This document shows, one piece after another, positions 19,993-29,625 of a stretch of 64,000 nt of DNA. A program made the translations under genes and the position numbers. The stretch is from Alkalibacterium sp. Its GTDB lineage: Bacteria; Bacillota; Bacilli; Lactobacillales; Carnobacteriaceae_A. Positions within the stretch are counted from its first letter, which is position 1; each line of letters opens with the position of its first letter. Under the pieces are notes generated by a model. That model was given only the letters and a program-made list of their open reading frames with translations. It ran no database searches and was not told the origin of the DNA. The stretch covers positions 1 through 64,000 of the forward strand of contig JAFIFE010000025.1 of NCBI GenBank assembly GCA_020832185.1, in the 5' to 3' direction.

Positions 19993-20674
19993 GACGCTCC
20001 TCCTCGTTTTTGGAAAATTCCTGCTTTAACGTTTTCATTATTCCTTCATTAGTTCTCATGAAGTAAAACACGGAAATAGAGAAAATGAAAAACAAGGCAT
20101 ATCTAAAAAATCCGTACCCTATCAGACTAAAAGCTACAAGATACCAGGCATGAGAAAGGGTAGCTCGCTTATACTTGAATACGAGATAGACTGAGAAAAG
20201 GACTAAGTTTTTGAATGTCACTTCAAATCGTGACAGTAACGTAAAGGCATAGATTGCTGAGAGAATCACTATTAGAAAGAGGATGACACTAATAACAGTC
20301 AACATCAGCCATCCTCTTTCAATCACAAACAGAATATCCACTATTAAAACGACACTAATTATCAAAAACAGTGCCCAGTAAAATGTACTTTGTTTAAAAT
20401 TATCTCTGTAGGATTTAAAGAAATCTTTTGCAGGAGAAATACTTTTTTCTCTATTCAATTTGCCCATGGTATAAAACAGGCCAGTAATGCTTGCGCCAGC
20501 AGGGATCAATGTAACCGCATAGGGAATAAGGTTGCTTAAACTTAATGGGAAGCTCAGTAACGTAATAATAAAGAGACTGTTACATAGCAGGAAAAAGAGA
20601 TTCAAACTGAAAAAATAATAGATATACTGTGTAACCTTATAGAACAAGGTATCTGTCGATTGTTTCTCTTTCAT
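19985..20674 (-). CDS. YesL family (DUF624) membrane protein
   Basis: About 229 residues with several predicted membrane helices and the DUF624 pattern (ITLIPAGASITGLFYTMGKL near the N-terminal third). YesL-type proteins accompany oligosaccharide importers and YesMN regulators in Firmicutes; their role is unknown. The chosen start at 20674 forms an ATGA overlap with the response regulator stop, suggesting translational coupling; a longer reading adds seven residues. A second, different DUF624 protein is encoded in the pectin locus at 49027-49653. Confidence 0.85.
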   Translation of the reverse strand: MKEKQSTDTLFYKVTQYIYYFFSLNLFFLLCNSLFIITLLSFPLSLSNLIPYAVTLIPAGASITGLFYTMGKLNREKSISPAKDFFKSYRDNFKQSTFYWALFLIISVVLIVDILFVIERGWLMLTVISVILFLIVILSAIYAFTLLSRFEVTFKNLVLFSVYLVFKYKRATLSHAWYLVAFSLIGYGFFRYALFFIFSISVFYFMRTNEGIMKTLKQEFSKNEEERHV

Positions 20675-22161
20675 AGTTGACCGCCATCTTCCCATTTTTT
20701 CTGATATTCTTTTGGACTTATACTGAATTTCTTTTTAAATTTCTTATGAAAGTAATCATAGTTCGAATACCCTACCATTTTTGCTATTTCATAAATGAAA
20801 AGATGACGGTCTTTCAATAAACTCTTTGCTTTTGTCAGCCTCAAATCATCCAGGTAAGTGTGGTAACTACTGCCTGTATCTGTTTTAAATTTTTTCCCTA
20901 AGTAAGACTGACTATAATTGAATTCTTGAGCCAGTTCCTTCAGGCTTAGGTTTTTATGGTAATTCTTTTCAGAGTAAAGCTTAATATCTTCAACAATGTC
21001 CTGTTTTTCATTTGTCTCGTAAAAGAATCGGCCAAAATCATAAAAGACATACTTTAGAAAATGAGCGGTCTGGTATAAGGAATTTTCTTTCCAAATGACA
21101 GATAAAAGTTTATCTTTCTCGATTTCTTTGATTGGTTTCTGCATGCTGTCTTCTAAAAACGACACGCATTCAATGAATATGATCGACCATTCTCTCTTGA
21201 CGATTTCACTGTCTTGTTTGGTTACTTGAAAGTAATTCACACAGAGATCGATTATGTGGTCGATTTCATTTTTCTGATTGTCTTTTATCGCAATTTTCAG
21301 CTTAATTATCAGTTTATCAAGTGATTCAACTTTACTTTTTTTCTGGAGTACAGCTTTGGTGAACACTTTTTTGTTCGGATAAAAATAGCGTTGAGAATCT
21401 AGAAACTGAATCTCTTTGTAGAGCTCAGGAATGCAATCTACAGATGCGGCACTAGAACTGATGGTTGCTTTTATCTGCTCATCCATATCAATCTGAGTAG
21501 TCAGCTGGTCCAGTGCAATGTCATAATCGGAGGCAATAAGGATAAGGACACTATCCCCGTAAGTGTAAAGAAAATGGGTCTCTTTAATGATTTCATCACA
21601 TGTCTCAACAATATCTTTGACATTGATTTTCTTTCCGTCTTTTGTGAGTTTGATCAGTCTGAACGATGAATAGCACTTCAAATTCTCAACTTCATCCGTT
21701 TTTTCATTATGAATGACATAAGAATAAATCTGCTGATTTTCGATATAACTTTGAAAGTGCCGCTTATTCGTTTTGTCCTGATGTTCTTCAGATAACTGCT
21801 GCTTCACTTTTTTCAGTACAGTTAACAATTCATCTTCATCGATCGGTTTTAGTAAATACTGCACTGCCCCGTAGGTTATTGCATCTTGTGCAAATTTAAA
21901 ATCAGAGTACCCAGACAAAATGATAAATTTGGTTTGACAGTTACTTTCTTTTGCCTGCTTAACCATCTGAATTCCATCCAGCCCCGGCATTTTAATATCT
22001 GTTATAACGAGACTCGGTGTTTTCCTTTGAATCAATTCCAAGCCTTCCAACCCATTGCCTGCTGAATCAATTATCTCGAAGCCCTCTTTTTCCCAGTCGA
22101 TCAAATATTCGATTCCTTCTCTAACGATTGGTTCGTCATCGACTATAATTACTGAATGCAT
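20671..22161 (-). CDS. Two-component response regulator, AraC type (YesN)
   Basis: A 496-residue regulator. An N-terminal receiver domain has the acidic pocket DDE near residue 8, phospho-acceptor Asp in VITDIKMPG (about 55) and Lys in YLLKPID (about 105). A long middle region follows, and a C-terminal AraC-type double helix-turn-helix ends with FSISPKEYQKKW. It is the partner of the kinase encoded just upstream; the reading frames overlap by 13 bases. Expected to activate the importer/glycosidase operon in response to extracellular oligosaccharide (inference). Confidence 0.93.
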   Translation of the reverse strand: MHSVIIVDDEPIVREGIEYLIDWEKEGFEIIDSAGNGLEGLELIQRKTPSLVITDIKMPGLDGIQMVKQAKESNCQTKFIILSGYSDFKFAQDAITYGAVQYLLKPIDEDELLTVLKKVKQQLSEEHQDKTNKRHFQSYIENQQIYSYVIHNEKTDEVENLKCYSSFRLIKLTKDGKKINVKDIVETCDEIIKETHFLYTYGDSVLILIASDYDIALDQLTTQIDMDEQIKATISSSAASVDCIPELYKEIQFLDSQRYFYPNKKVFTKAVLQKKSKVESLDKLIIKLKIAIKDNQKNEIDHIIDLCVNYFQVTKQDSEIVKREWSIIFIECVSFLEDSMQKPIKEIEKDKLLSVIWKENSLYQTAHFLKYVFYDFGRFFYETNEKQDIVEDIKLYSEKNYHKNLSLKELAQEFNYSQSYLGKKFKTDTGSSYHTYLDDLRLTKAKSLLKDRHLFIYEIAKMVGYSNYDYFHKKFKKKFSISPKEYQKKWEDGGQL

Positions 22162-23960
22162 TCAAAATCACCTTCTTTTCCTTTCACTACTTGAGGAATC
22201 CTAATTGTGATGCGCGTTCCCAAACCTTCAGTACTTTCAATGTTCATCCCATACTCATCACCATAAAAGTATTTGATCCGCTGCTGAACATTATGGATAC
22301 CTAAATGTGAGCTTTCTTCATTAGATGATAGAATCCGTCTGATCTTCAAAAGTTTTTCTTCGGAAATCCCTATGCCATTATCTTTTATAATCAGCTTCAA
22401 CTGATCTTCCTCTTCAAAAATGACAATGTCAATATTGCCTTTTCCTACTTTAGGTTCAATTCCGTGAATGAAAGAATTCTCAACCAAAGGCTGAATAATC
22501 AGCGGAATAATCACCAAATCTGTACGTGCAAGATTGGTTATTTTGTAATCGATCTGATCACCAAATCTTAACTTTTGAATATGGAGATACAATTCTGTAA
22601 AGTTCAACTCTTCTTCAAGGGACGTTTCTTTTTCTTTCGTTTCTAGAGATTTTCTCATCAATCGACTTAGTATTTTAACGATTTCTGCAACTTCTCTATC
22701 CTTGTTTTTCAAAGCCTTCATTCTGATCATTTCCAGCGTGTTATATAAAAAATGAGGATTGATTTGACTAGCAAGCATTTTAAATTGGGTATCCTTTAAC
22801 TGCAACTGCCTATTTTTTTCCTGGACTGCATGTTCATAATTTATAGCCATCAAACTCTCTATACTGCTGGACGTGTCAACTAAGTGATTGTACACATCCG
22901 ACAATTCATCGTTTCCTTTGATGGATCGTTCGATTGAGAAGTGCCCGTTTGCCACTTTAGACATGGCATTCTTTAGTTTGATTATCCGGCTGTTAAAGGT
23001 TTTTATAAACACGACGAGCATCAAAATACTGATGATCAAAACAGATACAACGACTATATACGCAAATCTTAAATCCCGATTAACATCTTCCAGTATGCTA
23101 TTCGTTGGGACAACCCCTATGACTTGCATGGATGAATTTAATGTTTTGGGGATGGAGACATCTCGTATATTAAGCGTAAAATCCGTGTTGAAATTGTCCG
23201 TGTCCACTGCTCCATAATTACCTTCTTCCGTTCTGACCGTTTCCAGTACCGGCTGAAAATCAGAGTAGGCTGAGTTTATGTCACTATACTCCGGAAAACT
23301 ATAAAGCGGAGTGTTGGAATCAAGCGTTATAAAAACACTGCTTGCTGAATCATTTAAAATACTTTCAATCACTTCATGGTTGACCGCTATGGCCACCACA
23401 CCGACAAACTGATAATTAGAATATATTGCCCGAACAAGATTAAGATGGCTTCTCTGGGTGATATGGTCTTCAATCACTTCCCAGGCTATTCTTCCTCTTC
23501 TGACAATGCCCTCCTGATACCACCTTTGTGACTGAATACCCGCATCAGCCTGATAAATTCCTGTGGTACTGGTTAGCGTTGGGTTGTCTACAAAAAAACG
23601 AATGTGTTCGATCTCATCATAATACCTCAAATAGTCTTCAAACATTTGATACTGAGAATAGGCTTGATAGACCTCAAACGGATTGTCGAATTCGGTTGTC
23701 ACAAGGGTTGCTAAATCTTCATCCTGGTATATCCAGTCAGATACTCGCGTAATAGAAGACAGCACTGACACATAATCTGAACTGATGCGTTCATTGTTAT
23801 TTTCAATCTCTTCTAACTTATTATTAATCAAATTATTTCGAATACTCATGGTCAAATAAACCCCAACCAATAGGATAGGAATAATTAGGATCACAAAATA
23901 AGATCCCAGCAGTTTCTGTTTGATAGAAATATAAGGTTTCTTTTTAAACTTTTTCTTCAC
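22149..23960 (-). CDS. Sensor histidine kinase (YesM type)
   Basis: A 603-residue membrane kinase. Membrane segments lie at about 13-37 and 290-315 and flank a Cache-like extracytoplasmic sensor of about 250 residues. A HAMP segment is followed by a His_kinase domain with the phospho-acceptor His in ASQINPHFLYNTLEMI, and a HATPase domain with N box (VENSFIHGIE) and G1 box (DNGIGIS). It starts 2 bases after the GH95 stop, so all these genes are co-transcribed. It likely senses xyloglucan breakdown products or a loaded binding protein. Confidence 0.93.
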   Translation of the reverse strand: MKKKFKKKPYISIKQKLLGSYFVILIIPILLVGVYLTMSIRNNLINNKLEEIENNNERISSDYVSVLSSITRVSDWIYQDEDLATLVTTEFDNPFEVYQAYSQYQMFEDYLRYYDEIEHIRFFVDNPTLTSTTGIYQADAGIQSQRWYQEGIVRRGRIAWEVIEDHITQRSHLNLVRAIYSNYQFVGVVAIAVNHEVIESILNDSASSVFITLDSNTPLYSFPEYSDINSAYSDFQPVLETVRTEEGNYGAVDTDNFNTDFTLNIRDVSIPKTLNSSMQVIGVVPTNSILEDVNRDLRFAYIVVVSVLIISILMLVVFIKTFNSRIIKLKNAMSKVANGHFSIERSIKGNDELSDVYNHLVDTSSSIESLMAINYEHAVQEKNRQLQLKDTQFKMLASQINPHFLYNTLEMIRMKALKNKDREVAEIVKILSRLMRKSLETKEKETSLEEELNFTELYLHIQKLRFGDQIDYKITNLARTDLVIIPLIIQPLVENSFIHGIEPKVGKGNIDIVIFEEEDQLKLIIKDNGIGISEEKLLKIRRILSSNEESSHLGIHNVQQRIKYFYGDEYGMNIESTEGLGTRITIRIPQVVKGKEGDFECIQ

Positions 23961-23961
23961 T

Positions 23962-26214
23962 CTACTCAGCTCCTGGAGATATCAGCCTTTTAGATACTCT
24001 ATAGGGTTGGTGTTTATTCAACTCAATAGTCAGTTCAGAATTTCCGCTGTCTAAGAATCGTTTGTTTTTTGGCAGAAGAAGAGTCATGACTCCCGATTCT
24101 GTAGAAATCAGATCTATTTCAAATGTATTATTATACAAATCCCAGAAAAAATGGCTGATTTTTATATTATTCGGTAGATGGATCCCTTTAAGAGTACCTT
24201 TCTTCAGCCAAGTTGGGACTGCTTTAAATAAAGTCACTGTATTCATATCTTCAGGATATAACAGTGAATCATGTATAACTTTTGGGAAAGAGCCGTTAGC
24301 ATCAACATTAAATACGTTTTGTTGATTATAATGACTTGTCGCAAAAGACGGGAAAAATGACTGATTTTTAATCAGCTCGTGTATCGCTTTTTCGAAATCT
24401 TCAGGGCGTTCCAGCGCAATGGCGCACATTGCTGCATGCATCCGACCATGGGCCGAAGACGTATCTCCATCCTCACTCAAAAGCCAGGCTTCCAGTCGTT
24501 TGTCGAAAGCCTTATGTGAGGCATCCCAGAGTTCAGTTTGATGACTAGTGATCTCTTTAGATTGAAAAACAGGATATAAATTCGAAAAATGTCTATGATT
24601 AGGGTGTTCCTCAGCTGATTCATCTATCCATTCTTTCAGCACACCCTCTTCATCTATCAAATAATCAGGAAGTTTGTCCTCAAGTACACCATATTTATCC
24701 GGCATGTCCTGTTTCAAATCACTATAAGCCGTTCTTAAGTAAGAAATCGTTGCTTTAACCACCGCTACATCCATTGTGGAACTATCGCCCATTCCATTTT
24801 CAGCTGAATAACTTGGTCTGAACACTGCTGTTTCGTTCTCGTATTCAATAAAATCTTCAAAGAACAGTAATGTCTCTTGATAAAAAGGGAGCGCTACTTT
24901 TTCAAGAAACTGCTTATCCTTTGTATAAGAATAATACTCATTGTAAAAATAGGAAAGCCAACCAGCACCTGCTGTCCAGAATATAAGAGGCCATTCATTA
25001 TTCCAATGCACATGCAAAGCATGTGTACTGGCGTGAACAGGGACTAGATAGCCCCTACATCCAAAGTATCGCTGGGCGTTTTGTTTGAAATCTTCTTCAT
25101 AAGCTTTAACAGTATGAAACAAACCTGAAAAATTGTCATACAGTCCCAAACTAGCTAAAGAAGCGATGGCCAATTGAACATTAGTATCAAAAGTAAAATC
25201 ACCGCTCCATGGAGGATTAAAATCTCCACTCCATATCCCTTGCAAGTTGGGTAGAGCAGGACCAGTCATGGAATGGATAAAGTATCGACTCGCATCGTAC
25301 AATTTTTCATATATTGCAACTGATAATGTATCCTCGGATTCAAGAGAATGGATCAACTCTTCATAGCTTTTATTTTTCACCTGTGCATCAGCAATATTTA
25401 AAGATACCTGATTATATGTTTGTCTATGTTTATAAATATGCTCTTTTTCAATTAATTCAAATGCGTTGAGCTCAGTAGATCCAGTAGTATTAAACCCAAC
25501 CGCTAGTCGTAACTTAGTTGCATGCGTCAGTATAATTGTGGTGTTCTCAAAATTAATTACTCCATCGGTGTCCCATTCAACACTTACCTTATAGCTGCTC
25601 TTATCTCCATAAATGCAATTACTCTCCACTCTATTGTAATTAATCAGCCTACTTTCCTGTTTCAGTCCAGACTGGTGGAAATCTTTTAATGAAAATTGTA
25701 CAGCAAACTGATCTGTGCTGGACAATTCAAAGAACAATGTATTATATGTTTCTGGAGCAAACAATTTTTTGCTGAACTCCTGACCTTCTGCAGTTTTAAA
25801 TGATTCAGAAACTAAGCCTTTCTCAAAATCGAGTCCTCTAAAGTAATTCAAGTCCTGATTACCAGTATTAGATTTGATTTTAAATAACAGTTCAGCAGCT
25901 GGATGAAACACATCACTCATTTCAAGTCCATGGTATCCGCGGCTCACAGCTGTTTTTTCGAAAAATTCAATACCTTTCTGATAGCCATTTTCTTTAATAA
26001 TAGCCCGTAATTCTTTTAATGAGTCAGACATATCTGGTATAGCAGTCGTCTGATTCGTTTTTAAATACAATGAATGATGATTTAAAATTAAGTTATACTC
26101 AGCACTGGTTCCATATAAAATACCTCCAGTTTCTCCATTTCCCACAAAGTAGCCCTCTTCCCACTTACTGGAAGACGCACGACTCCATACTCCTTTTTTA
26201 GGTCTTTCGAACAT
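23962..26214 (-). CDS. GH95-like glycoside hydrolase (possible alpha-L-fucosidase/galactosidase), divergent
   Basis: A 750-residue cytoplasmic protein (no signal peptide). The GH95 N-terminal pattern is clear (YFVGNGETGGILYG, then LNHHSLY), as are an (alpha/alpha)6 barrel and the central PSYSAENGMGD segment containing the candidate acid Glu. However, the usual NIN...MNYWP catalytic asparagine region reads FDTNVQLAIASLA, and the usual GWSxAW region reads DTSSAHGRMHAAM, so key residues differ. A fucosidase for fucosylated xyloglucan would fit the locus, but another specificity is equally possible. It is the first gene of the sensing operon, behind a promoter with a cre-like site. Confidence 0.65.
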   Translation of the reverse strand: MFERPKKGVWSRASSSKWEEGYFVGNGETGGILYGTSAEYNLILNHHSLYLKTNQTTAIPDMSDSLKELRAIIKENGYQKGIEFFEKTAVSRGYHGLEMSDVFHPAAELLFKIKSNTGNQDLNYFRGLDFEKGLVSESFKTAEGQEFSKKLFAPETYNTLFFELSSTDQFAVQFSLKDFHQSGLKQESRLINYNRVESNCIYGDKSSYKVSVEWDTDGVINFENTTIILTHATKLRLAVGFNTTGSTELNAFELIEKEHIYKHRQTYNQVSLNIADAQVKNKSYEELIHSLESEDTLSVAIYEKLYDASRYFIHSMTGPALPNLQGIWSGDFNPPWSGDFTFDTNVQLAIASLASLGLYDNFSGLFHTVKAYEEDFKQNAQRYFGCRGYLVPVHASTHALHVHWNNEWPLIFWTAGAGWLSYFYNEYYSYTKDKQFLEKVALPFYQETLLFFEDFIEYENETAVFRPSYSAENGMGDSSTMDVAVVKATISYLRTAYSDLKQDMPDKYGVLEDKLPDYLIDEEGVLKEWIDESAEEHPNHRHFSNLYPVFQSKEITSHQTELWDASHKAFDKRLEAWLLSEDGDTSSAHGRMHAAMCAIALERPEDFEKAIHELIKNQSFFPSFATSHYNQQNVFNVDANGSFPKVIHDSLLYPEDMNTVTLFKAVPTWLKKGTLKGIHLPNNIKISHFFWDLYNNTFEIDLISTESGVMTLLLPKNKRFLDSGNSELTIELNKHQPYRVSKRLISPGAE

Positions 26215-26234
26215 AAATCATTCTACCTTCTTTC

Positions 26235-26267
26235 TGTAAACGCTTTAATTCCATCGCATTATAGCAT
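26235..26267 (-). promoter_or_regulatory. Extended -10 promoter and cre-like site for the sensing operon
   Basis: Minus strand: an extended -10 TGCTATAAT (TATAAT at 26258-26263) with no convincing -35, then a cre-like TTAAAGCGTTTACA (26235-26248) just downstream of the predicted start and about 20 bases before the ATG. The cre has one mismatch (T for G at position 2). Confidence 0.6.
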
Positions 26268-26382
26268 AGGAATTTCCAGAGAAGTACCTGTATTTATAGA
26301 CGGTTTGCATTAAAAACTAGACATTTGTTTATATTGTATCAATAAATGCCCTCTACTATAAGCTATACTTTCAAACAAATAA

Positions 26383-26427
26383 AAAAACATCCAGTCGAAA
26401 GAAGTATCTTCTCTCAAACTGGACGTA
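26383..26427 (-). terminator. Terminator after the MATE transporter gene
   Basis: On the minus strand an 8-bp stem (CGTCCAGT/ACTGGATG) closes a longer loop that has its own short pairing, and is followed by a run of seven T. It begins 12 bases after the stop. Confidence 0.8.
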
Positions 26428-26438
26428 TTAGTTAATTA

Positions 26439-27752
26439 TTATTTAACTTTCTTGATCCGCTTATTCGGATTGATGATAGAGGCCACAATGATAAGTATCA
26501 GCGCTTCTGTTAACACGTAAGAGGACCATACACCGATCATTCCAAAATAATGACTCAATATCAAAGCCAGCGGGATGATGATCAGTCCGCCCCTTAATAA
26601 TGAAAAGAACAGCGCGCGGTTAGGCTGATCTGTGGCTCCAAAGTAACTGGTCAGTATCGTGTTCATACCCGCGAAAATGAATCCCGCAAAGTAAATCAAC
26701 AAGCCATAAGTGGCCATTGAGGCGATATGGGTATTCTGATCGCTGTTAAAAGCCGAGATGATTTGACTCGTGAACAGTGCGGTTCCGCCATAAACAGCCA
26801 GACTGACAATCAGCGTCGTAATCAGCGACAACATCAACACCTGTTTCATCTGCTTCAGGTTCTTCAAACCGAAACTTTCACTCAGTAACGGCTGCGCTCC
26901 TTGAGCCACTCCGGCAAACAAGGACATGACAACGAAGGCAATATTAGTAATAATCCCATATGCGGCTAACCCGTCATTCCCTTCCAGACTGAAAATGATC
27001 GTGTTAAACGAAAACATGACGATAGACGCAGACAGCTCGTTGATAAAGGCTGAAGCACCCAGATACGTGACGTCCCGGATAAGCCAGCCCTCGATTTTCT
27101 GAAAAGTCAGCTTCAGCTGATTGGTCGGTCTGAAAAAATGGATCGAGAGGACAATTAAACTGATGATTGGGGACACACTGGTAGCAAGCGATGCCCCGAA
27201 CATTCCAAGTCCCAGGGGAAAAATAAAGATGTAATCCAAAACAACATTGAGTACACTCCCGATCACCATCCCAAACATTGCCAGAGAAGGGTCGCCGTCG
27301 TTACGAACAAACGCCAGTAGCATGTTGTTCACCACGAAAAAGGGCGCAAAGGTCAAAATTGTGCGTAGATAGACCGTCGTCATTTCAAAGGTCTCTGCAT
27401 CCGCCCCAAGCGCTCTTGCCATAGGGGCTGCTCCAAATACGCCGATAAGCATAAATATCAGCCCCATGATGACTGCAAAAAGGAATGTTTGTGAATACAC
27501 CCGCCTGGCTTCTTTCACTTTATGTTGAGAAAGCAGAATCCGGTAACGCGTCGCACCGCCGAGCCCAAGCATCAGCCCGAACCCGTGGATCACTCCAAAT
27601 GCAGGAATACTTAGGTTCAATGCGGCAATGCCTGTTGATCCAAGTGCCTGGGCAATAAATAGGGTATCTGCCAGTATATAAAAGGAAATCCCCAGCATTC
27701 CCAGCATGTTTAAACTGACGTATTTAACAAATAATTTCATACTTCGCTGCAT
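26439..27752 (-). CDS. MATE family efflux transporter
   Basis: A 437-residue membrane protein with about twelve predicted helices in two homologous halves, typical of Na+/H+-driven multidrug and toxic compound extrusion pumps. The N-terminal half begins SLNMLGMLGISFYILADTLF and the second half has the repeated GVAQGAQPLLSESFG pattern. Substrate cannot be predicted. GGAGG lies upstream of the ATG. It is monocistronic between two unrelated operons, with a terminator directly downstream. Confidence 0.92.
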   Translation of the reverse strand: MQRSMKLFVKYVSLNMLGMLGISFYILADTLFIAQALGSTGIAALNLSIPAFGVIHGFGLMLGLGGATRYRILLSQHKVKEARRVYSQTFLFAVIMGLIFMLIGVFGAAPMARALGADAETFEMTTVYLRTILTFAPFFVVNNMLLAFVRNDGDPSLAMFGMVIGSVLNVVLDYIFIFPLGLGMFGASLATSVSPIISLIVLSIHFFRPTNQLKLTFQKIEGWLIRDVTYLGASAFINELSASIVMFSFNTIIFSLEGNDGLAAYGIITNIAFVVMSLFAGVAQGAQPLLSESFGLKNLKQMKQVLMLSLITTLIVSLAVYGGTALFTSQIISAFNSDQNTHIASMATYGLLIYFAGFIFAGMNTILTSYFGATDQPNRALFFSLLRGGLIIIPLALILSHYFGMIGVWSSYVLTEALILIIVASIINPNKRIKKVK

Positions 27753-27942
27753 ATTATTCCTCCACCTAAAAAATCAAGCTTAGACTAGCTTACTTGGACT
27801 ATCTATTAAAGTCAATTTAAGTAAAAAATCCTTTAGATTATCCTCAGAACATCCCAAACAACCCCCCCTCAAAAAATGTCTTTTTCTAATAGAAATCTGG
27901 TTGATCAGAGACTTATGAGGCGGTCATTCTATTGAAATATGC

Positions 27943-27948
27943 TATAGT
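27943..27948 (+). promoter_or_regulatory. Extended -10 promoter candidate for the VOC gene
   Basis: ATATGCTATAGT contains a TGn extension before TATAGT, about 117 bases upstream of the VOC start. The rest of 27753-28064, between the divergent MATE and VOC genes, shows no other feature I can support. Confidence 0.4.
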
Positions 27949-28064
27949 TTTTTATATAGAAAAGAGTCAATACATGAGTAAAAAACCAAAAGAAGCATAA
28001 TTATACATAATGACAACAGGAGTTTAGTATTGATACATACCTGTACTAGAGAGGAGGAAAAAAG

Positions 28065-28496
28065 ATGGATATTCATTTGACCCCTTACTTGATGCTGAAT
28101 GGAAATGCAAAAGAAGCTGCTGACTTCTACGCTGATTTATTTGGTGCCCCTATCAGAAGTATGGAACTGGTGAAAGACTGGCCTCAGGAATTTGAAGGGG
28201 ATATTCCTGAAGGTGCTGAAAATCTGGTCATGCACGCCCATTTAGATATTGGAACAACCGGACTCATGCTGGCGGATATTTTCCCCGGTCAACCTTATGT
28301 ACCAGGCTCAACAATCACCATCATGCTTGATACTAAGACTGTAAATGATGCTGAAGCCTTGTATAGAAAATTATCATCCGGGGGAGAAGTCTTGATGTCA
28401 TTGAGCGAAACGGGTTTCAGTCCAGCTTACGCTCAAGTGAAAGATCAGTTCGGTGTGCAGTGGCAGATTGTATCTGACTTCCCAGAAGAAAATTAG
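28065..28496 (+). CDS. VOC family (PhnB/glyoxalase-like) protein
   Basis: A 143-residue cytoplasmic protein of the vicinal oxygen chelate superfamily, PhnB-like subgroup. It starts with the family pattern ITxYLMLNGNAKEAADFYADLFGA-like (YLMLNGNAKEAA), has MHAHLDIG in the middle and ends with QVKDQFGVQWQIV. These proteins form dimers of paired beta-alpha-beta modules; many are of unknown function or bind small ligands. A strong GGAGG site lies 7 bases before the ATG. It is monocistronic with a terminator at 28529-28570. Confidence 0.88.
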   Translation: MDIHLTPYLMLNGNAKEAADFYADLFGAPIRSMELVKDWPQEFEGDIPEGAENLVMHAHLDIGTTGLMLADIFPGQPYVPGSTITIMLDTKTVNDAEALYRKLSSGGEVLMSLSETGFSPAYAQVKDQFGVQWQIVSDFPEEN

Positions 28497-28528
28497 TCTT
28501 ATTGTCATCCACAACCCTAGTCTGACTA

Positions 28529-28570
28529 CTAAAAGAGTTACCGTCTGCATATCGACGGCAACTCTTTTAA
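28529..28570. terminator. Bidirectional terminator between VOC and hydrolase genes
   Basis: The inverted repeat AAAAGAGTT(a)CCGTC / GACGG(c)AACTCTTTT lies between the two converging stops, with A and T runs at its flanks. Confidence 0.85.
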
Positions 28571-29071
28571 TTATATAAACGTCACGAAAGTGTCTTTCCA
28601 GATCATTTCATAGAATTGTGCAGTCTCTTCCGCCTGCATCCATTCATTGTCCCAAGAAGTGTGCAGACCTTTCTCCATGATTATAGAATACCCCAGTCCG
28701 TGAGCAAATTTCACTGTAGAATCCACACAGTATTGTGTCTCCGCCCCACAGATTTCCAGGATCTTTGCATCCAGTTTATCCAGGACATCCTTCAGCTCTG
28801 TCTGGTAAAACGCATTGGGGTGTTTCTTTTCAATGAAGTATTCTGACTGATTCTGGTTCAGTTCAGATAACACTTCCCACTTCTCAGTTCCTTTTTCTAA
28901 ATACTCGTCTGTATGCTGAATAAAAATGACCGGTTTTTCTTCAGAAGCATAGGCTGAAATGCGATCATTGATTCGCGAAACGATGTGTTCAAAGTGACTG
29001 ATTGTCTGATCCTCATAGTGACAGACGCCTTTTTGCATATCGATGATGATGAGTACATCTGCGGTTTCCAT
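28571..29071 (-). CDS. Isochorismatase-like cysteine hydrolase
   Basis: About 166 residues. Catalytic residues of the family are visible: Asp in LIIIDMQKGV, Lys in EKKHPNAF and nucleophile Cys in CGAETQYCVDSTV. The fold is a cytoplasmic alpha/beta hydrolase acting on amides or enol ethers (nicotinamidase, biuret hydrolase or isochorismatase relatives); substrate unknown. The start at 29071 has AGAGGAGA 5 bases upstream; the longer reading begins inside that site. No pathway partner is adjacent. Confidence 0.88.
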   Translation of the reverse strand: METADVLIIIDMQKGVCHYEDQTISHFEHIVSRINDRISAYASEEKPVIFIQHTDEYLEKGTEKWEVLSELNQNQSEYFIEKKHPNAFYQTELKDVLDKLDAKILEICGAETQYCVDSTVKFAHGLGYSIIMEKGLHTSWDNEWMQAEETAQFYEMIWKDTFVTFI

Positions 29072-29221
29072 AATTTTCTCCTCTCTCATTCAATAATCAT
29101 TGTATGTACATAAATCATTTCCTTCCTTTAAAGAGAGTATAATCTACTTGTTATCGATAAAAAAGCAATTCGTTTCCTTTGTGATATAATAACTTCAATA
29201 AGTGATAGAAAGGATTTAATC

Positions 29222-29410
29222 ATGATAAATAAAGATAATTTAATTTATTTCATCGCATTTGGCCCTATTGTCGGTAGCTCAATTGGTATCATTCTTAGTC
29301 TTTTTTTTCATTCTATTCAAATGGTTTACTTTATTAGTGGCGGCGCAATACTTGGATTTCTTTTGGGCACTTTCATTTATAGTATTTTAAGCAGTCCTGA
29401 TGATAACTAG
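29222..29410 (+). CDS. Small two-helix membrane protein
   Basis: A 62-residue hydrophobic protein with two predicted membrane helices: IAFGPIVGSSIGIILSLFF and, after a short loop, VYFISGGAILGFLLGTFIYSIL. An AAAGGA site lies 8 bases before the ATG, so translation is likely. No family recognised. It stands alone in an AT-rich stretch. Confidence 0.6.
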   Translation: MINKDNLIYFIAFGPIVGSSIGIILSLFFHSIQMVYFISGGAILGFLLGTFIYSILSSPDDN

Positions 29411-29625
29411 ACTATGAAGCTTCAAAAAAGTGTTATTTTTTTGCTGAATACTATTAATTATTCAATTAAAAAACCTATTCATATTATGTCCATTTTTCAT
29501 CAATCTATTTTAAAACCTACGTATAAACCTAACCTAGACTACTAAATTGATTGTATCTTTAATATTCGATATTACCCCCTTCATATATAGACTGGATTAA
29601 TACACACGTTTTTCGTTGTGTCAAA

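Noticed and set aside
27973-27999. Eight-codon ORF (MSKKPKEA) upstream of the VOC gene
   Set aside because: No Shine-Dalgarno and no associated hairpin; likely chance in AT-rich DNA.
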